A stretch of 64,000 bases of DNA from Candidatus Gastranaerophilales bacterium (GTDB taxonomy: Bacteria > Cyanobacteriota > Vampirovibrionia > Gastranaerophilales > Gastranaerophilaceae), in NCBI GenBank assembly GCA_944324175.1, contig CALUVH010000002.1:45864-109863 (forward strand). The letters are read 5' to 3'. The notes under the pieces were generated by a model. It made no database searches. It was not told where the DNA came from and saw only the letters and a program-made list of their open reading frames with translations. Numbering within the stretch: position 1 is the stretch's first letter; each line of letters opens with the position of its first letter. The translations under genes were made by a program, and so were the position numbers. Shown piece after piece: positions 8,532 through 16,001 of this stretch.

Positions 8532-10504
8532 GCTTTAGAATAGTCAAACCCAGCACAATAAGGGTCTTGAGCATCGTATTTCCAATCGTGGTCATTATCT
8601 AATCCATCATTACAAGAATTGCCTGAATCTGGACTTTCTGCTTTTGGAGTACCTGTCAACCACTTATCAGGAATATCATTCCATAATGTTTCAAAAATAC
8701 CTCTTGCTTGTGCTGCGTGTTTGTTACTCTCTATAAAAACAATATTCTCATCATTCTTTTCTGATGCTGTCTTGGTTGCATTCATTGATCCTACGGTTAC
8801 TAATTTATCATCAATAACAATGGTTTTCATATGCATTTTACCAGTCCAATTCTCTACTTTTAGAGGAATACCCATTCCTCTTATCTTTGTATGTTTAGAG
8901 TATTTTTCATTAGCAGCAGATGCACAAGTAATAACTTTTACATCTACACCCCTTTGTTTTGCATTTGAAAGAGCTTCGATAACTCTATCGTGAGTTAAGA
9001 AAAACATCGACACATAGACATACTTTTCAGCAGAATCAATCTTATTTACTAACTCATCGATAACATCAGGATTAGGACAAAAATATACAGACAAAATTGA
9101 TCCATCATCCAATTTTACATTTTTGATATGATAAGGAACTTTTGTGTAATGAAATTTCCCTGAATACATCTGTTTTGCTTCTTGGATATATGCGTAAGTA
9201 ATTTCAGGGGAAACAATTAAAACATTTAGGTTACAATTTAATCCGCCTGTACCAGAAGAGCTTAAATTTGTAGATCCTGTCCATACTCTGTTTTTACCGA
9301 GAGTAACAAATTTATTGTGCATTATATTACCATTGTAAGTTCCCTTTTCAGCATTACGCCCTTCTGCTGTATCTTTAATAATTCTATCAGCAATAGCTCT
9401 ATCTACTGCGTAATCAGTTTTCCAACTTCCAAAATCTCTCATTGCATAAAAGGTATCTTTATAAACACTTCTATTGTAGATATCAACATCTGCAATACCA
9501 AAAATTTTGTTCTTACGTTTTTGAGCTTTTATGAAAGCATTAACTATTTCTGGTTGTTCAGCTATACCATAAGTCGCAAGATAAATATCTTCTCCCTTCA
9601 ATTTATTCAATTCATCAATTAAAACCCTACCAGATATAGTTCTAGTTTTATCTGAGGGAAACATATTGTATTGAATTGGACTGTTGAATAGCAGCATTAC
9701 GCTTGTCTTTATTTTTTGTTTTTTATTTGCGTCAATATTAGGAACTATTTCTACCGAATGCTTATAAGGAGTCTGGTATATGTCAAAATCTTCTTTAAGT
9801 TCCTGACTAATAGCATCTTTTTCACTATCCTTACATGCAAAACAACAACATGAAGGTTTGTACTTTTTATTCCAAAATTTAGGTTGCGGGACTAATTCTG
9901 CTTTACTAGCCATCCAACCATACTTACAATCTAACTTATGGTATTTACCGTTTTTCTTATTCAATACAACCAAATCAAGCTTATGTGATTTTTTTGCATT
10001 AGCTCTTATTTTATCTAGGTTCTGATAAGGTTTTAATTCATCTACAAGGTTAGATTTTGTATAAATTGTCGCAAGTCCTGCTTTCAAAACTTCTTTTTCA
10101 TAGCTTTTGCATTTACCTTGTCTATTGCAATCATAGTAGAGTGACATCAGGTGTCTATTGTTTTTATCAAACTTTTCTTCTGCTGTATATTCAGCTCTTA
10201 CAGACTTATTCATAAGCTCTTTTTTAGCAAACTCTTTCCCATAATACCCAAGTCCTAAGGCTTTATCTGGAGTAAGATTATAGAGCCTCATTTGCCAATT
10301 GAGCCCGTCATTGAGTTTTGTTTCAAACGTATCAATACCATTGACTCGGACTTTTTCATCTTGTTCAGCTATCCCGTTATCGTTAAAGTCAACATGTACA
10401 GTATCCCCATCAATAACTTTAATTACCTTATGTTCAACCGATGCAGATACAGGTATAATTGACACTGTTGTCAGTATTAACGCAATTGCTAAAATCTTTT
10501 TCAT
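8507..10504 (-). CDS. Secreted nuclease fusion: thermonuclease (SNase) + phospholipase-D-like domains
   Basis: 665 residues. Residues 1-21 are a signal peptide (MKKILAIALILTTVSIIPVSA), so it acts outside the cytoplasm. Residues 25-170 are SNase-like (VIKVIDGDTVHVDF, RVNGIDTFET, GKEFAKKELMNKSVRAEY). Residues 186-225 form a YHxxxC...CCCxxC cluster that could bind metal. Residues 265-610 carry two phospholipase-D motifs: H396-x-K398 (HNKFVTLGKNRVWTGSTNLS) and H558-x-K560 (MHMKTIVIDDKLVTVGSMNAT), each with the downstream polar residues, as in the Nuc/PLD nuclease family. The C-terminus (CNDGLDNDHDWKYDAQDPYC) is a Cys-framed Asp-rich loop like calcium-binding repeats. It probably digests extracellular nucleic acid for nutrients or as a toxin; PLD lipase activity is the alternative. 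Confidence 0.85.
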   Translation of the reverse strand: MKKILAIALILTTVSIIPVSASVEHKVIKVIDGDTVHVDFNDNGIAEQDEKVRVNGIDTFETKLNDGLNWQMRLYNLTPDKALGLGYYGKEFAKKELMNKSVRAEYTAEEKFDKNNRHLMSLYYDCNRQGKCKSYEKEVLKAGLATIYTKSNLVDELKPYQNLDKIRANAKKSHKLDLVVLNKKNGKYHKLDCKYGWMASKAELVPQPKFWNKKYKPSCCCFACKDSEKDAISQELKEDFDIYQTPYKHSVEIVPNIDANKKQKIKTSVMLLFNSPIQYNMFPSDKTRTISGRVLIDELNKLKGEDIYLATYGIAEQPEIVNAFIKAQKRKNKIFGIADVDIYNRSVYKDTFYAMRDFGSWKTDYAVDRAIADRIIKDTAEGRNAEKGTYNGNIMHNKFVTLGKNRVWTGSTNLSSSGTGGLNCNLNVLIVSPEITYAYIQEAKQMYSGKFHYTKVPYHIKNVKLDDGSILSVYFCPNPDVIDELVNKIDSAEKYVYVSMFFLTHDRVIEALSNAKQRGVDVKVITCASAANEKYSKHTKIRGMGIPLKVENWTGKMHMKTIVIDDKLVTVGSMNATKTASEKNDENIVFIESNKHAAQARGIFETLWNDIPDKWLTGTPKAESPDSGNSCNDGLDNDHDWKYDAQDPYCAGFDYSKAYRLRWSE

Positions 10505-10679
10505 TACAGTTATTATACATAAAAAATTGTATTAATCAAAATCAATAAAAATCTCGGTTTTATTAGAACGGGTAATATCATCAAAATGTTATTATCTTCC
10601 TCGACCCAATTACAAAAAAGCCGCACAAGGTGTCTTTTAGATGGCGAGAACGTGGTGAGAGCCGAGGAGTGAATATACT

Positions 10680-10706
10680 AAAAAAGCACCCGAAGGTGCT
10701 AATTTT
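10680..10706 (-). terminator. Intrinsic terminator of tRNA-Asp
   Basis: On the minus strand a 6-bp stem (AGCACC with GGTGCT, 10685-10700, loop TTCG) is followed by five Ts. It lies just downstream of tRNA-Asp. Confidence 0.75.
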
Positions 10707-10711
10707 AAAAA

Positions 10712-10789
10712 TGGCGGGAACGACGAGGCTCGAACTCGCGACCTCATGCGTGACAGGCATGCGCTCTAACCAAACTGAGCTACGCTCCC
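10712..10789 (-). tRNA. tRNA-Asp (GTC anticodon)
   Basis: On the minus strand GGGAGCG opens the acceptor and pairs with CGTTCCC (one G-U), discriminator G, and CCA is encoded. The D-arm is GCTC..GAGC, the anticodon loop CTGTCAC reads GTC (Asp), and the T-arm is GCGAG-TTCGAGC-CTCGT. 78 bases including CCA. Confidence 0.95.
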
Positions 10790-10822
10790 ATACTCGAATT
10801 TCAATGTCTTTCGACAATAGTT

Positions 10823-10851
10823 ATTATAAAATGCTAAAAAAAAAAATGCAA
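10823..10851 (-). promoter_or_regulatory. sigma70-type promoter of tRNA-Asp
   Basis: On the minus strand TTGCAT (10851-10846), a 17-base spacer and a perfect TATAAT (10828-10823). The predicted start is about 25-30 bases upstream of the tRNA 5' end. Confidence 0.7.
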
Positions 10852-10894
10852 TACCTTAAAGGCAAAAAATATTTTTACAATACTTATACCAATT

Positions 10895-11515
10895 ATGATA
10901 AACAACAATATCAACTCTCAAAACTTTCAGGGAAGAAAGCCTATAATAAAAAGTGCAGACCTTATTTGCAGGCAAGTTAACACGAAATTTCCGCATATAT
11001 CTCCGCGATTTTGCTGGTTTAATCTAAATGAACCTTTTGAATATAATAATTCTTTCGTGAAAATTGAACAAAAGCTCTCCAGATTGCGCTTTTTTACCCA
11101 AAATTCTGAATATGCGTTTGATTACTACAAAAATTTACTATCTCAATTAAAAAAAAACCAATGTGCAAATTGTGGAGAATTAGCAGATGTTGCTTATCTT
11201 ATTTGCAAAAATAGACATCTTAAAGATGTCAACAAAACCGCCGTGTACGGCTATAATCGTAAAACTAAAAAACTAATAGATTATGATCATTTCGTTGTCT
11301 CCTTCAAACATAACAACAAATATGTAATCATTGACCCGCTTTTAGGTGTCGCTGATTTTGCCAGTAATTGTAAATTTATTTATAAAAATATGTTTGGTAA
11401 ATTCTTTGAAAATTTCGACAAAAAATTGGACATCGTCTTTAAAAAAGAAGGTACCGTAAAAATTCATCCCGATAATCTTAAGGAACTTAGCAGAAAATTT
11501 CCCCAAATTAAGTAA
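10895..11515 (+). CDS. Small protein with transglutaminase/papain-like Cys-His-Asp triad; F-x-G leader
   Basis: 206 residues. It starts MINNNINSQNFQGRK, with F11-Q12-G13 as in other proteins of this window. The core matches the papain-fold transglutaminase/deamidase pattern: CANCGELADVAYLI (nucleophile C93 in the C-G-E-L context), YDHFVVSF (H132) and YVIIDPLLG (D147), in the right order and spacing. Such cores are found in bacterial effectors that deamidate or cleave host proteins as well as in housekeeping enzymes. There is no classic signal peptide or membrane segment. An ATG at 10895 with a weak upstream site is used; a longer frame at 10630 covers the tRNA and is not credible. A terminator follows. 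Substrate unknown. Confidence 0.65.
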   Translation: MINNNINSQNFQGRKPIIKSADLICRQVNTKFPHISPRFCWFNLNEPFEYNNSFVKIEQKLSRLRFFTQNSEYAFDYYKNLLSQLKKNQCANCGELADVAYLICKNRHLKDVNKTAVYGYNRKTKKLIDYDHFVVSFKHNNKYVIIDPLLGVADFASNCKFIYKNMFGKFFENFDKKLDIVFKKEGTVKIHPDNLKELSRKFPQIK

Positions 11516-11519
11516 ACAA

Positions 11520-11547
11520 AAAGACGAGAAGCTAAGTCCTCGTCTTT
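11520..11547. terminator. Bidirectional terminator between the Cys-His-Asp protein and GH57 genes
   Basis: A 9-bp perfect stem AAAGACGAG / CTCGTCTTT (11520-11528 with 11539-11547) with a 10-base loop, between the two convergent genes. Confidence 0.7.
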
Positions 11548-11565
11548 AACCCAATTAACTCTTAA

Positions 11566-13287
11566 TTATTTATATAAAGGTGCTAATTTCTTTGATTGTT
11601 GAGGAATAACACCTTCTTCTATTGACTGATATACTCTGTAGTCAATTACAGGGAAGCAGTTATCAATACTTTCAATTTCTTGTAATGCTGCATCGTCAAT
11701 ATTGCCGCTTTCGATCATATCAGCTATTTTTTCAAACCTGTCAACATGTTCTCTGAATCTGTCTGTTGCATAATCCTTTGCCTGCCATGTTGTAATCAAG
11801 AATGGCCAATCTGAACTTTGCAATAACAGATTTTCTCTCGCTAACTGATTTAAAGCTCTATGCAATAACTTATCTTCAGGTATTTCAGAATACTTATCCA
11901 CAATAGAGTTAATTCTCTTTTCGCAAGAGTGGATTATTGGCCACATCCATTCTGTCAAGTGATTTTGCCATACGTAGAAATGACCACCTTGTCCCCATGA
12001 ACTTTCAGGGATTTGTATTGCTTCTGTTGGCGGATGAGCTTGGATGTATTCACCTGCTGTCATACGTTCAACTTCTGGTAAGTATGTGTTAAACTTCTTG
12101 ATTACTTGTTTAATAAATTCAACACCTTCAAACCACCAGTGTCCGAACAACTCTGTATCAAATGATACCATTACAAGCCCTTCTTTACCGTTATGAGCCA
12201 TTTTATAGTCATTCAAAAGATGGTAAATCAAAGTCGTGTAGTGATCCGAATTTTCATTTACCTTATTCAAAGCTAACACAGGATCGTAAAGCATTTTATC
12301 ACCTAGATCAGTCTTCGGTGATGTAATCCTCCAGTAATGCATACCTGAGTTACAATCTTTTCTGTGGAATTCTCTAAAACAGCCATCGCCTGGATATCCA
12401 TCAGCTGCTGACCAAACCTGATAGCCAGCTCTGTCATTTCTACCCATTACAGCTACTTGCGCATCAGGTAACCAATATGCTGAATAAGTATCATAACCTG
12501 TAGCAGGACGCTCCGGCAATGGAATATATTCGATGTTTCCATATACACCGATTACTCGACGATTACCTATTGAATTTCCACCTTCGATTACATGGGACTC
12601 TGTAAAGAAGTATTCAATATCATTATTTTGTAAGGTCACTTCTATCGCAGGTCTCCAGTGCTTTTGTCCGTCTTTTCCTACGTATTCATAACCTTGTCTA
12701 TATGCACACTCAGGAAGCCAGCATCCTTTTGCACGTTTTCCAAACAACCTTTCTGTTGTATCAGAACCGACCTTGAATTGAGCGTTCAAATTACTGTCTG
12801 TTGCTAGTAGAGGTGAGAAACCATGCGTTGCTCCTGAAGTTGTAATCTCTATACAACCAAGATCTTGATACTTCTTAAATTGTCCGATTAGGTCCATTCC
12901 GTATTTATTTATGAATGAATCTTTTATATGGTTAAACCAATCAAAATAATACTTTGCTAAGTATTTCAAATGTTGAGAATGAGGCACTTTTTCATCAGGA
13001 TAGCGTTCCAAATCTTTTGAAACCTTCGCTATTCTTGAATCCAAGTACTCAACAAAACCATGTTTTAAGTGATCATCATTCAACTGCTCTGCCAAAATCG
13101 GGGTGATTCCGACAGTCAATTTTGCTTTTATTCCTTCATCATACAACTCAGAAATTGCATTCAACAAAGGAACATATGTCTCTGCCATACATTCATAGAG
13201 GTTTTCCTCTCCAAAAGGCCACATCCCTGCTTTTCTGTAATATGGAAGGTGACTGTGTAACATAAATACAAATTGTCCTACTGACAT
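11566..13287 (-). CDS. GH57 glycoside hydrolase, probable 1,4-alpha-glucan branching enzyme
   Basis: 573 residues from the ATG at 13287, chosen because GGAGG lies 6 bases upstream; the upstream ATG at 13323 adds 12 residues without such a site. GH57 motifs are clear: FVFMLHSHLPYYRKAG at the N-terminus, TSGATHGFSPLL, the nucleophile region KGCWLPECAYRQGYE (Glu near 200), and the acid/base region VMVSFDTELFGHWWFEGVEF (Asp near 370). The C-terminal helical part (ESSWGQGGHFYVWQN, ENLLLQSSDWPFLITT) is that of GH57 branching enzymes. It would add alpha-1,6 branches in glycogen and fits with the GH13 proteins in the window. 5' spacing and the terminator suggest a single-gene unit. Confidence 0.9.
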   Translation of the reverse strand: MSVGQFVFMLHSHLPYYRKAGMWPFGEENLYECMAETYVPLLNAISELYDEGIKAKLTVGITPILAEQLNDDHLKHGFVEYLDSRIAKVSKDLERYPDEKVPHSQHLKYLAKYYFDWFNHIKDSFINKYGMDLIGQFKKYQDLGCIEITTSGATHGFSPLLATDSNLNAQFKVGSDTTERLFGKRAKGCWLPECAYRQGYEYVGKDGQKHWRPAIEVTLQNNDIEYFFTESHVIEGGNSIGNRRVIGVYGNIEYIPLPERPATGYDTYSAYWLPDAQVAVMGRNDRAGYQVWSAADGYPGDGCFREFHRKDCNSGMHYWRITSPKTDLGDKMLYDPVLALNKVNENSDHYTTLIYHLLNDYKMAHNGKEGLVMVSFDTELFGHWWFEGVEFIKQVIKKFNTYLPEVERMTAGEYIQAHPPTEAIQIPESSWGQGGHFYVWQNHLTEWMWPIIHSCEKRINSIVDKYSEIPEDKLLHRALNQLARENLLLQSSDWPFLITTWQAKDYATDRFREHVDRFEKIADMIESGNIDDAALQEIESIDNCFPVIDYRVYQSIEEGVIPQQSKKLAPLYK

Positions 13288-13439
13288 TTTAGCCTCCATT
13301 TGCTTCTCTCGATTTTTATACATATACTACGCAACATGTTATATATTATGTATAGCACAAAAGGGTAAAAAATATAATACTCTAGAACTAATTCTTATGA
13401 ATACTGTTACAAAAGTTAAAACATTTTCTCTCTAAAAGG

Positions 13440-13467
13440 TTGCAAAAATAAAATTATCTGCTACAAT
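13440..13467 (+). promoter_or_regulatory. sigma70-type promoter of rpsT
   Basis: TTGCAA (13440-13445), a 16-base spacer and TACAAT (13462-13467), 75 bases upstream of the rpsT ATG. Confidence 0.65.
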
Positions 13468-13490
13468 AGCATTGCTCACATCCTCAGTAT

Positions 13491-13517
13491 TTGGGCATCG
13501 TCATTAAATGCCCCAAG
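13491..13517 (+). promoter_or_regulatory. Hairpin in the rpsT mRNA leader
   Basis: TTGGGCAT (13491-13498) pairs with ATGCCCCAA (13508-13516, one bulged C), loop of 9. It sits between the promoter and the ribosome site (GAAAGGA) of rpsT. r-protein leaders often hold autoregulatory structure; here only the hairpin is visible. Confidence 0.4.
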
Positions 13518-13541
13518 CAATTAGAAAGGATAAATTCAATT

Positions 13542-13808
13542 ATGGCAAATATTAAATCTGCTAAAAAAAGAGTATTAATCGCTGAAAAAAACAGACTTAA
13601 GAATGTAGCATTCAAGTCATCAATTAAGACAGCTGTAAAAAAAGTATTAGAATTAGCTAAAACTGACGATAAAGAAGCGTTAAAATCAGCTATGTCTAAA
13701 GCTTACCAACTTTGTGATAAAGCCGTATCAAAAGGCATTTTGCACAAAAATACAGCTGCTAGAAAAAAATCAAGATTAACTCTTGCAGTAAACAAATTAG
13801 CAAAATAA
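13542..13808 (+). CDS. rpsT: 30S ribosomal protein S20
   Basis: 88 residues from the ATG at 13542 (GAAAGGA 14 bases upstream), starting MANIKSAKKRVLIAEKNRLKN, the standard S20 N-terminus; an upstream in-frame TTG at 13491 would run through the leader hairpin and is rejected. S20 is a three-helix primary binder of 16S rRNA: KSSIKTAVKKVLELA and the C-terminal HKNTAARKKSRLTLAVNKLAK are typical. Lysine-rich throughout. It has its own promoter and terminator and is a monocistronic unit. Confidence 0.98.
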   Translation: MANIKSAKKRVLIAEKNRLKNVAFKSSIKTAVKKVLELAKTDDKEALKSAMSKAYQLCDKAVSKGILHKNTAARKKSRLTLAVNKLAK

Positions 13809-13826
13809 TTGATAGATATTAACACC

Positions 13827-13861
13827 AAACGAGGGCGTTACGATTGTAATGCCCTCGTTTT
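13827..13861 (+). terminator. Intrinsic terminator of rpsT
   Basis: A 15-bp stem with one mismatch (13827-13841 with 13846-13860), loop of 4, followed by T residues. It is 19 bases after the rpsT stop. Confidence 0.85.
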
Positions 13862-14175
13862 GCAGACTGTAAACAACGGAAGTGAATTGGAATTAGGCAC
13901 CTAGGTGTTGGGATTGTTTTTTGCTCGCGCATAACGCAATTTTATAGTTCTTTTTATCGTCGGATTAGTAAATCCGACCTACAGTAACAGCTGAGCCGAT
14001 AGGCTCTAAAAAATACCACTATCAGACTTATCGAGTTTATTATCATTTTTTATCTGAGTCGAATGGCTCTAATTCTGATAATACAAACAGGCGCCTGCAA
14101 TTAGGCACCTGTTTGTTGTTAATGTTATTTCAATATATTCATTTGCATTATGCACACTGCATAAGAGCACCATCA
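13862..14175. repeat. Gene-free spacer with short inverted repeats; prepilin terminator at its right end
   Basis: No gene is seen in this 314-base stretch. It holds several small palindromes: a CACCTAGGTG palindrome (13898-13907), GTCGGATT..AAATCCGAC near 13959-13976, GAGCC..GGCTC near 13993-14006, and a 12-bp stem with one mismatch (14085-14096 with 14103-14114). The last lies just beyond the prepilin stop and probably terminates it on the minus strand; the sequence CAATTAGGCACCTGTTT there recurs downstream of the second prepilin gene (62688-62703), and AATTAGGCACCT also occurs at 13891-13902. Confidence 0.6.
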
Positions 14176-15291
14176 CTAGTTACTAAAACACCTAGCGCGA
14201 TGTGGGACACGCACGTCACTGCTCCTCCCATCACTATAGGAAGATAAGAAATTGCGGATGTAAGCTTCCCAACTAGCACTGGGCTCACTCGACCAATACG
14301 AAGCATAACTGTTACTAATGGACCAATTAAGTTCAGCAGCACGGGTTGCATTCGGACTTATGTCCCTTCTGGTTTCTGTTGCTCCGATTGGGGTATCTTG
14401 TTTATATATATACGTTGCTACATCAGCCAGCTCCTGCGTCGTTGGTAAGCGCATTCCATTTTCTGCACATGCTTTCTTTGCTCCTGCCCAATAGTTTGTG
14501 GCACAATAATTATATACATCTGAACCTCTATCATCCCATTCTTCGTTTCCACTTCCATCGCAGGTATTTATTGATTCTGTCGGATAAATGTCACTACCTC
14601 CTGAACATACACCTAAACCTCCAAGGTAAAGATCACACGTTGAGATTGTTGCATTTTTTAACTCTATATCTTTACCTATTTTATTCGGGCCTTTCTTTCC
14701 GTTTACATCTATCATCATGCTCATGCAACCCACTTGACCATTCTGACCTTCTGAACTGAATGGGTCTACGCTGCTACAATTCGGGTTGTATGCCATAACT
14801 ACCGTTGTACCGTCTGCTATCACAAACCCTATTGTATTCGTACCCCAGTCTTTCTGTCCTAATGCACTCGCATTTGTTAGTGAACTCACTTCGACATCTT
14901 CACCGCCTGTCAATACCATTTTTGGTGAATAACAATTTGACAATTTATCGTTTTCGCAGGTTTTGATTACTTTTACATATTTCTTAAAATAGTTCATGTA
15001 ATCTTCTGTACTGTTTGCTACTCCTGTCATTACTCCGTCAATATTCATTTGACGTGTTGCTTCCACAAGTTTTTTGTCCCATAAGTCTTTTGCAGTTTTC
15101 CAAGCTTTGGTGTTATGGTTCTCTATCATGCTTGGAATTGTCAATGCTGCGACTATGCCGATGATACTCAGGGTGATCAGCACTTCCGCCAATGTAAAAG
15201 CACTCCGACCAAAACCCAGGTTTGAAAGTGGTCTTCGACCACCCTCTGCGAGAGTAAATGCGCTTTTGCGCTTTGTAATTTTCTCAATCAT
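14176..15291 (-). CDS. Prepilin-like protein with duplicated FTLAE motif and lectin-like C-terminal domain (copy 1)
   Basis: 371 residues from the ATG at 15291, chosen by AAGGAGG eight bases upstream; the frame stays open another 58 codons through the G12 tract but has no good start. AFTLAE occurs twice, at residues 11-16 and 31-36; only the second is followed by the hydrophobic type IV pilin helix (VLITLSIIGIVAALTIPS). The residue before the putative cleavage site is Ala, not the usual Gly. The middle is a pseudopilin-like alpha/beta domain with paired Cys. The last 110 residues (CATNYWAGAKKACAENGMRLPTTQELAD..., YWSSEP..., VPHRARCF) resemble FGE/C-type-lectin-like domains (DUF1566 type). It probably assembles through a type IV pilus or type II secretion-like machine and displays a binding tip. 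It is a paralogue of the gene at 62753. Confidence 0.85.
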   Translation of the reverse strand: MIEKITKRKSAFTLAEGGRRPLSNLGFGRSAFTLAEVLITLSIIGIVAALTIPSMIENHNTKAWKTAKDLWDKKLVEATRQMNIDGVMTGVANSTEDYMNYFKKYVKVIKTCENDKLSNCYSPKMVLTGGEDVEVSSLTNASALGQKDWGTNTIGFVIADGTTVVMAYNPNCSSVDPFSSEGQNGQVGCMSMMIDVNGKKGPNKIGKDIELKNATISTCDLYLGGLGVCSGGSDIYPTESINTCDGSGNEEWDDRGSDVYNYCATNYWAGAKKACAENGMRLPTTQELADVATYIYKQDTPIGATETRRDISPNATRAAELNWSISNSYASYWSSEPSASWEAYIRNFLSSYSDGRSSDVRVPHRARCFSN

Positions 15292-15434
15292 ATTCTTACC
15301 TCCTTCGTTTCCTTTCTTTTTTACTACTCTAATATGATTTTTGTATTTTTTTGCATAGCAAAGCACACAAGTATTACTACTTGTGTTTATTCCAATATGG
15401 CGCAAACGCCCGTATATCAAGCCTTTAGAGGTTA
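15292..15434 (-). repeat. Conserved ~140-bp upstream region of prepilin copy 1 (repeat of 63860-64000)
   Basis: Read next to 63860-64000 this segment is nearly identical, with only a few substitutions. It contains the AAGGAGG ribosome site and an inverted repeat (ACACAAGTA with TACTTGTGT, 15365-15386, loop of 4) that is kept in the second copy with one G-U pair. Since non-coding DNA this conserved between paralogues is unusual, it may be a shared promoter/operator or a recent duplication. Confidence 0.8.
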
Positions 15435-15446
15435 CCCCCCCCCCCC
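15435..15446. repeat. Homopolymer C12 (G12 on the prepilin strand)
   Basis: Twelve consecutive Cs on the plus strand, 144 bases upstream of prepilin copy 1. Tracts of this length slip during replication and are typical of phase-variable promoters or reading frames. The rest of the 15447-15725 gap is AT-rich with only a short near-palindrome (CCTGTGCCACAAGG, 15453-15466). Confidence 0.9.
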
Positions 15447-15725
15447 GTGAAAACCTGTGCCACAAGGCTTTTCAGGCATCAACTCATTGCCTGATTCTTT
15501 TTCATACTTGATTGTATTAACAAAATTCATAATCATATCCTGATTATAACGTATTTTTCGCTGCTCCGCAAGTGGGGAATGAAAATTTCATCCGTCCACA
15601 TGAGAAAAAGTATCGCTTCTCAACACTGCAAGGCTTTAATTTTCGTTACAATTATTTAAAATTTTAACATCTTTACTTTTGCGAAAAAATGTTCTAAAAT
15701 CACACTAAAAAGAAGGAGAATAATT

Positions 15726-15911
15726 ATGTTACGTTTTTTATTACTTTTGGTTATAGTTATCGGAGGATTTTGGGCTTACAACAACATTGATTTCAATGAG
15801 CTTAGCAACAGTGCAATCAACATTCTTAGTAACGAAAAGACTATTAAAAAATTTCATCAGGCAGACAAATTAAACAAAGATGCTATCGATGAATCACTTA
15901 ACAATTACTAA
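15726..15911 (+). CDS. Small single-pass membrane protein
   Basis: 61 residues. MLRFLLLLVIVIGGFWAYN is a membrane helix or uncleaved signal anchor; the remaining 42 residues are polar and helical (SNSAINILSNEKTIKKF, DKLNKDAIDESLNNY), probably periplasmic. AGAAGGAG lies eight bases before the ATG. A hairpin follows the stop directly. No family recognised; small anchored proteins like this often modulate an envelope complex, but nothing here says which. Confidence 0.65.
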   Translation: MLRFLLLLVIVIGGFWAYNNIDFNELSNSAINILSNEKTIKKFHQADKLNKDAIDESLNNY

Positions 15912-15913
15912 TT

Positions 15914-15941
15914 AAAAAGGCTGACTTTTGTCAGCCTTACC
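15914..15941. terminator. Terminator hairpin between two small convergent genes
   Basis: Stem AAGGCTGAC / GTCAGCCTT (15917-15925 with 15930-15938), loop TTTT. The A-run on its left makes a T-run on the minus strand, so it best terminates the minus-strand small gene at 16002. Confidence 0.65.
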
Positions 15942-16001
15942 TATCCTTAAATTCCTAAATTTCTTTTTCTTATTCCTTGCTTTCCTTTGATTTTCCAACG
16001 A

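Noticed and set aside
10598..10672. Possible small structured RNA
   Set aside because: No match to SRP, RNase P, 6S or tmRNA cores; explained better as a tRNA remnant.
10630..10980. 116-residue plus-strand frame over tRNA-Asp
   Set aside because: Runs through the tRNA, its promoter and terminator; it is a translated tRNA artefact.
13491..13541. 17-residue N-terminal extension of S20
   Set aside because: Starts at TTG inside a hairpin, lacks a ribosome site, and S20 homologues start at MANIKSAKK.
14176..14480. Complete diversity-generating retroelement
   Set aside because: No reverse transcriptase and no template repeat in the window; only the target-like tip is visible.
15292..15465. 58-residue upstream extension of prepilin copy 1 through the G12 tract
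   Set aside because: No ribosome site at the upstream ATG; a strong AAGGAGG precedes the internal ATG, and the same leader precedes copy 2. Tract-dependent translation is kept as a hypothesis in findings.
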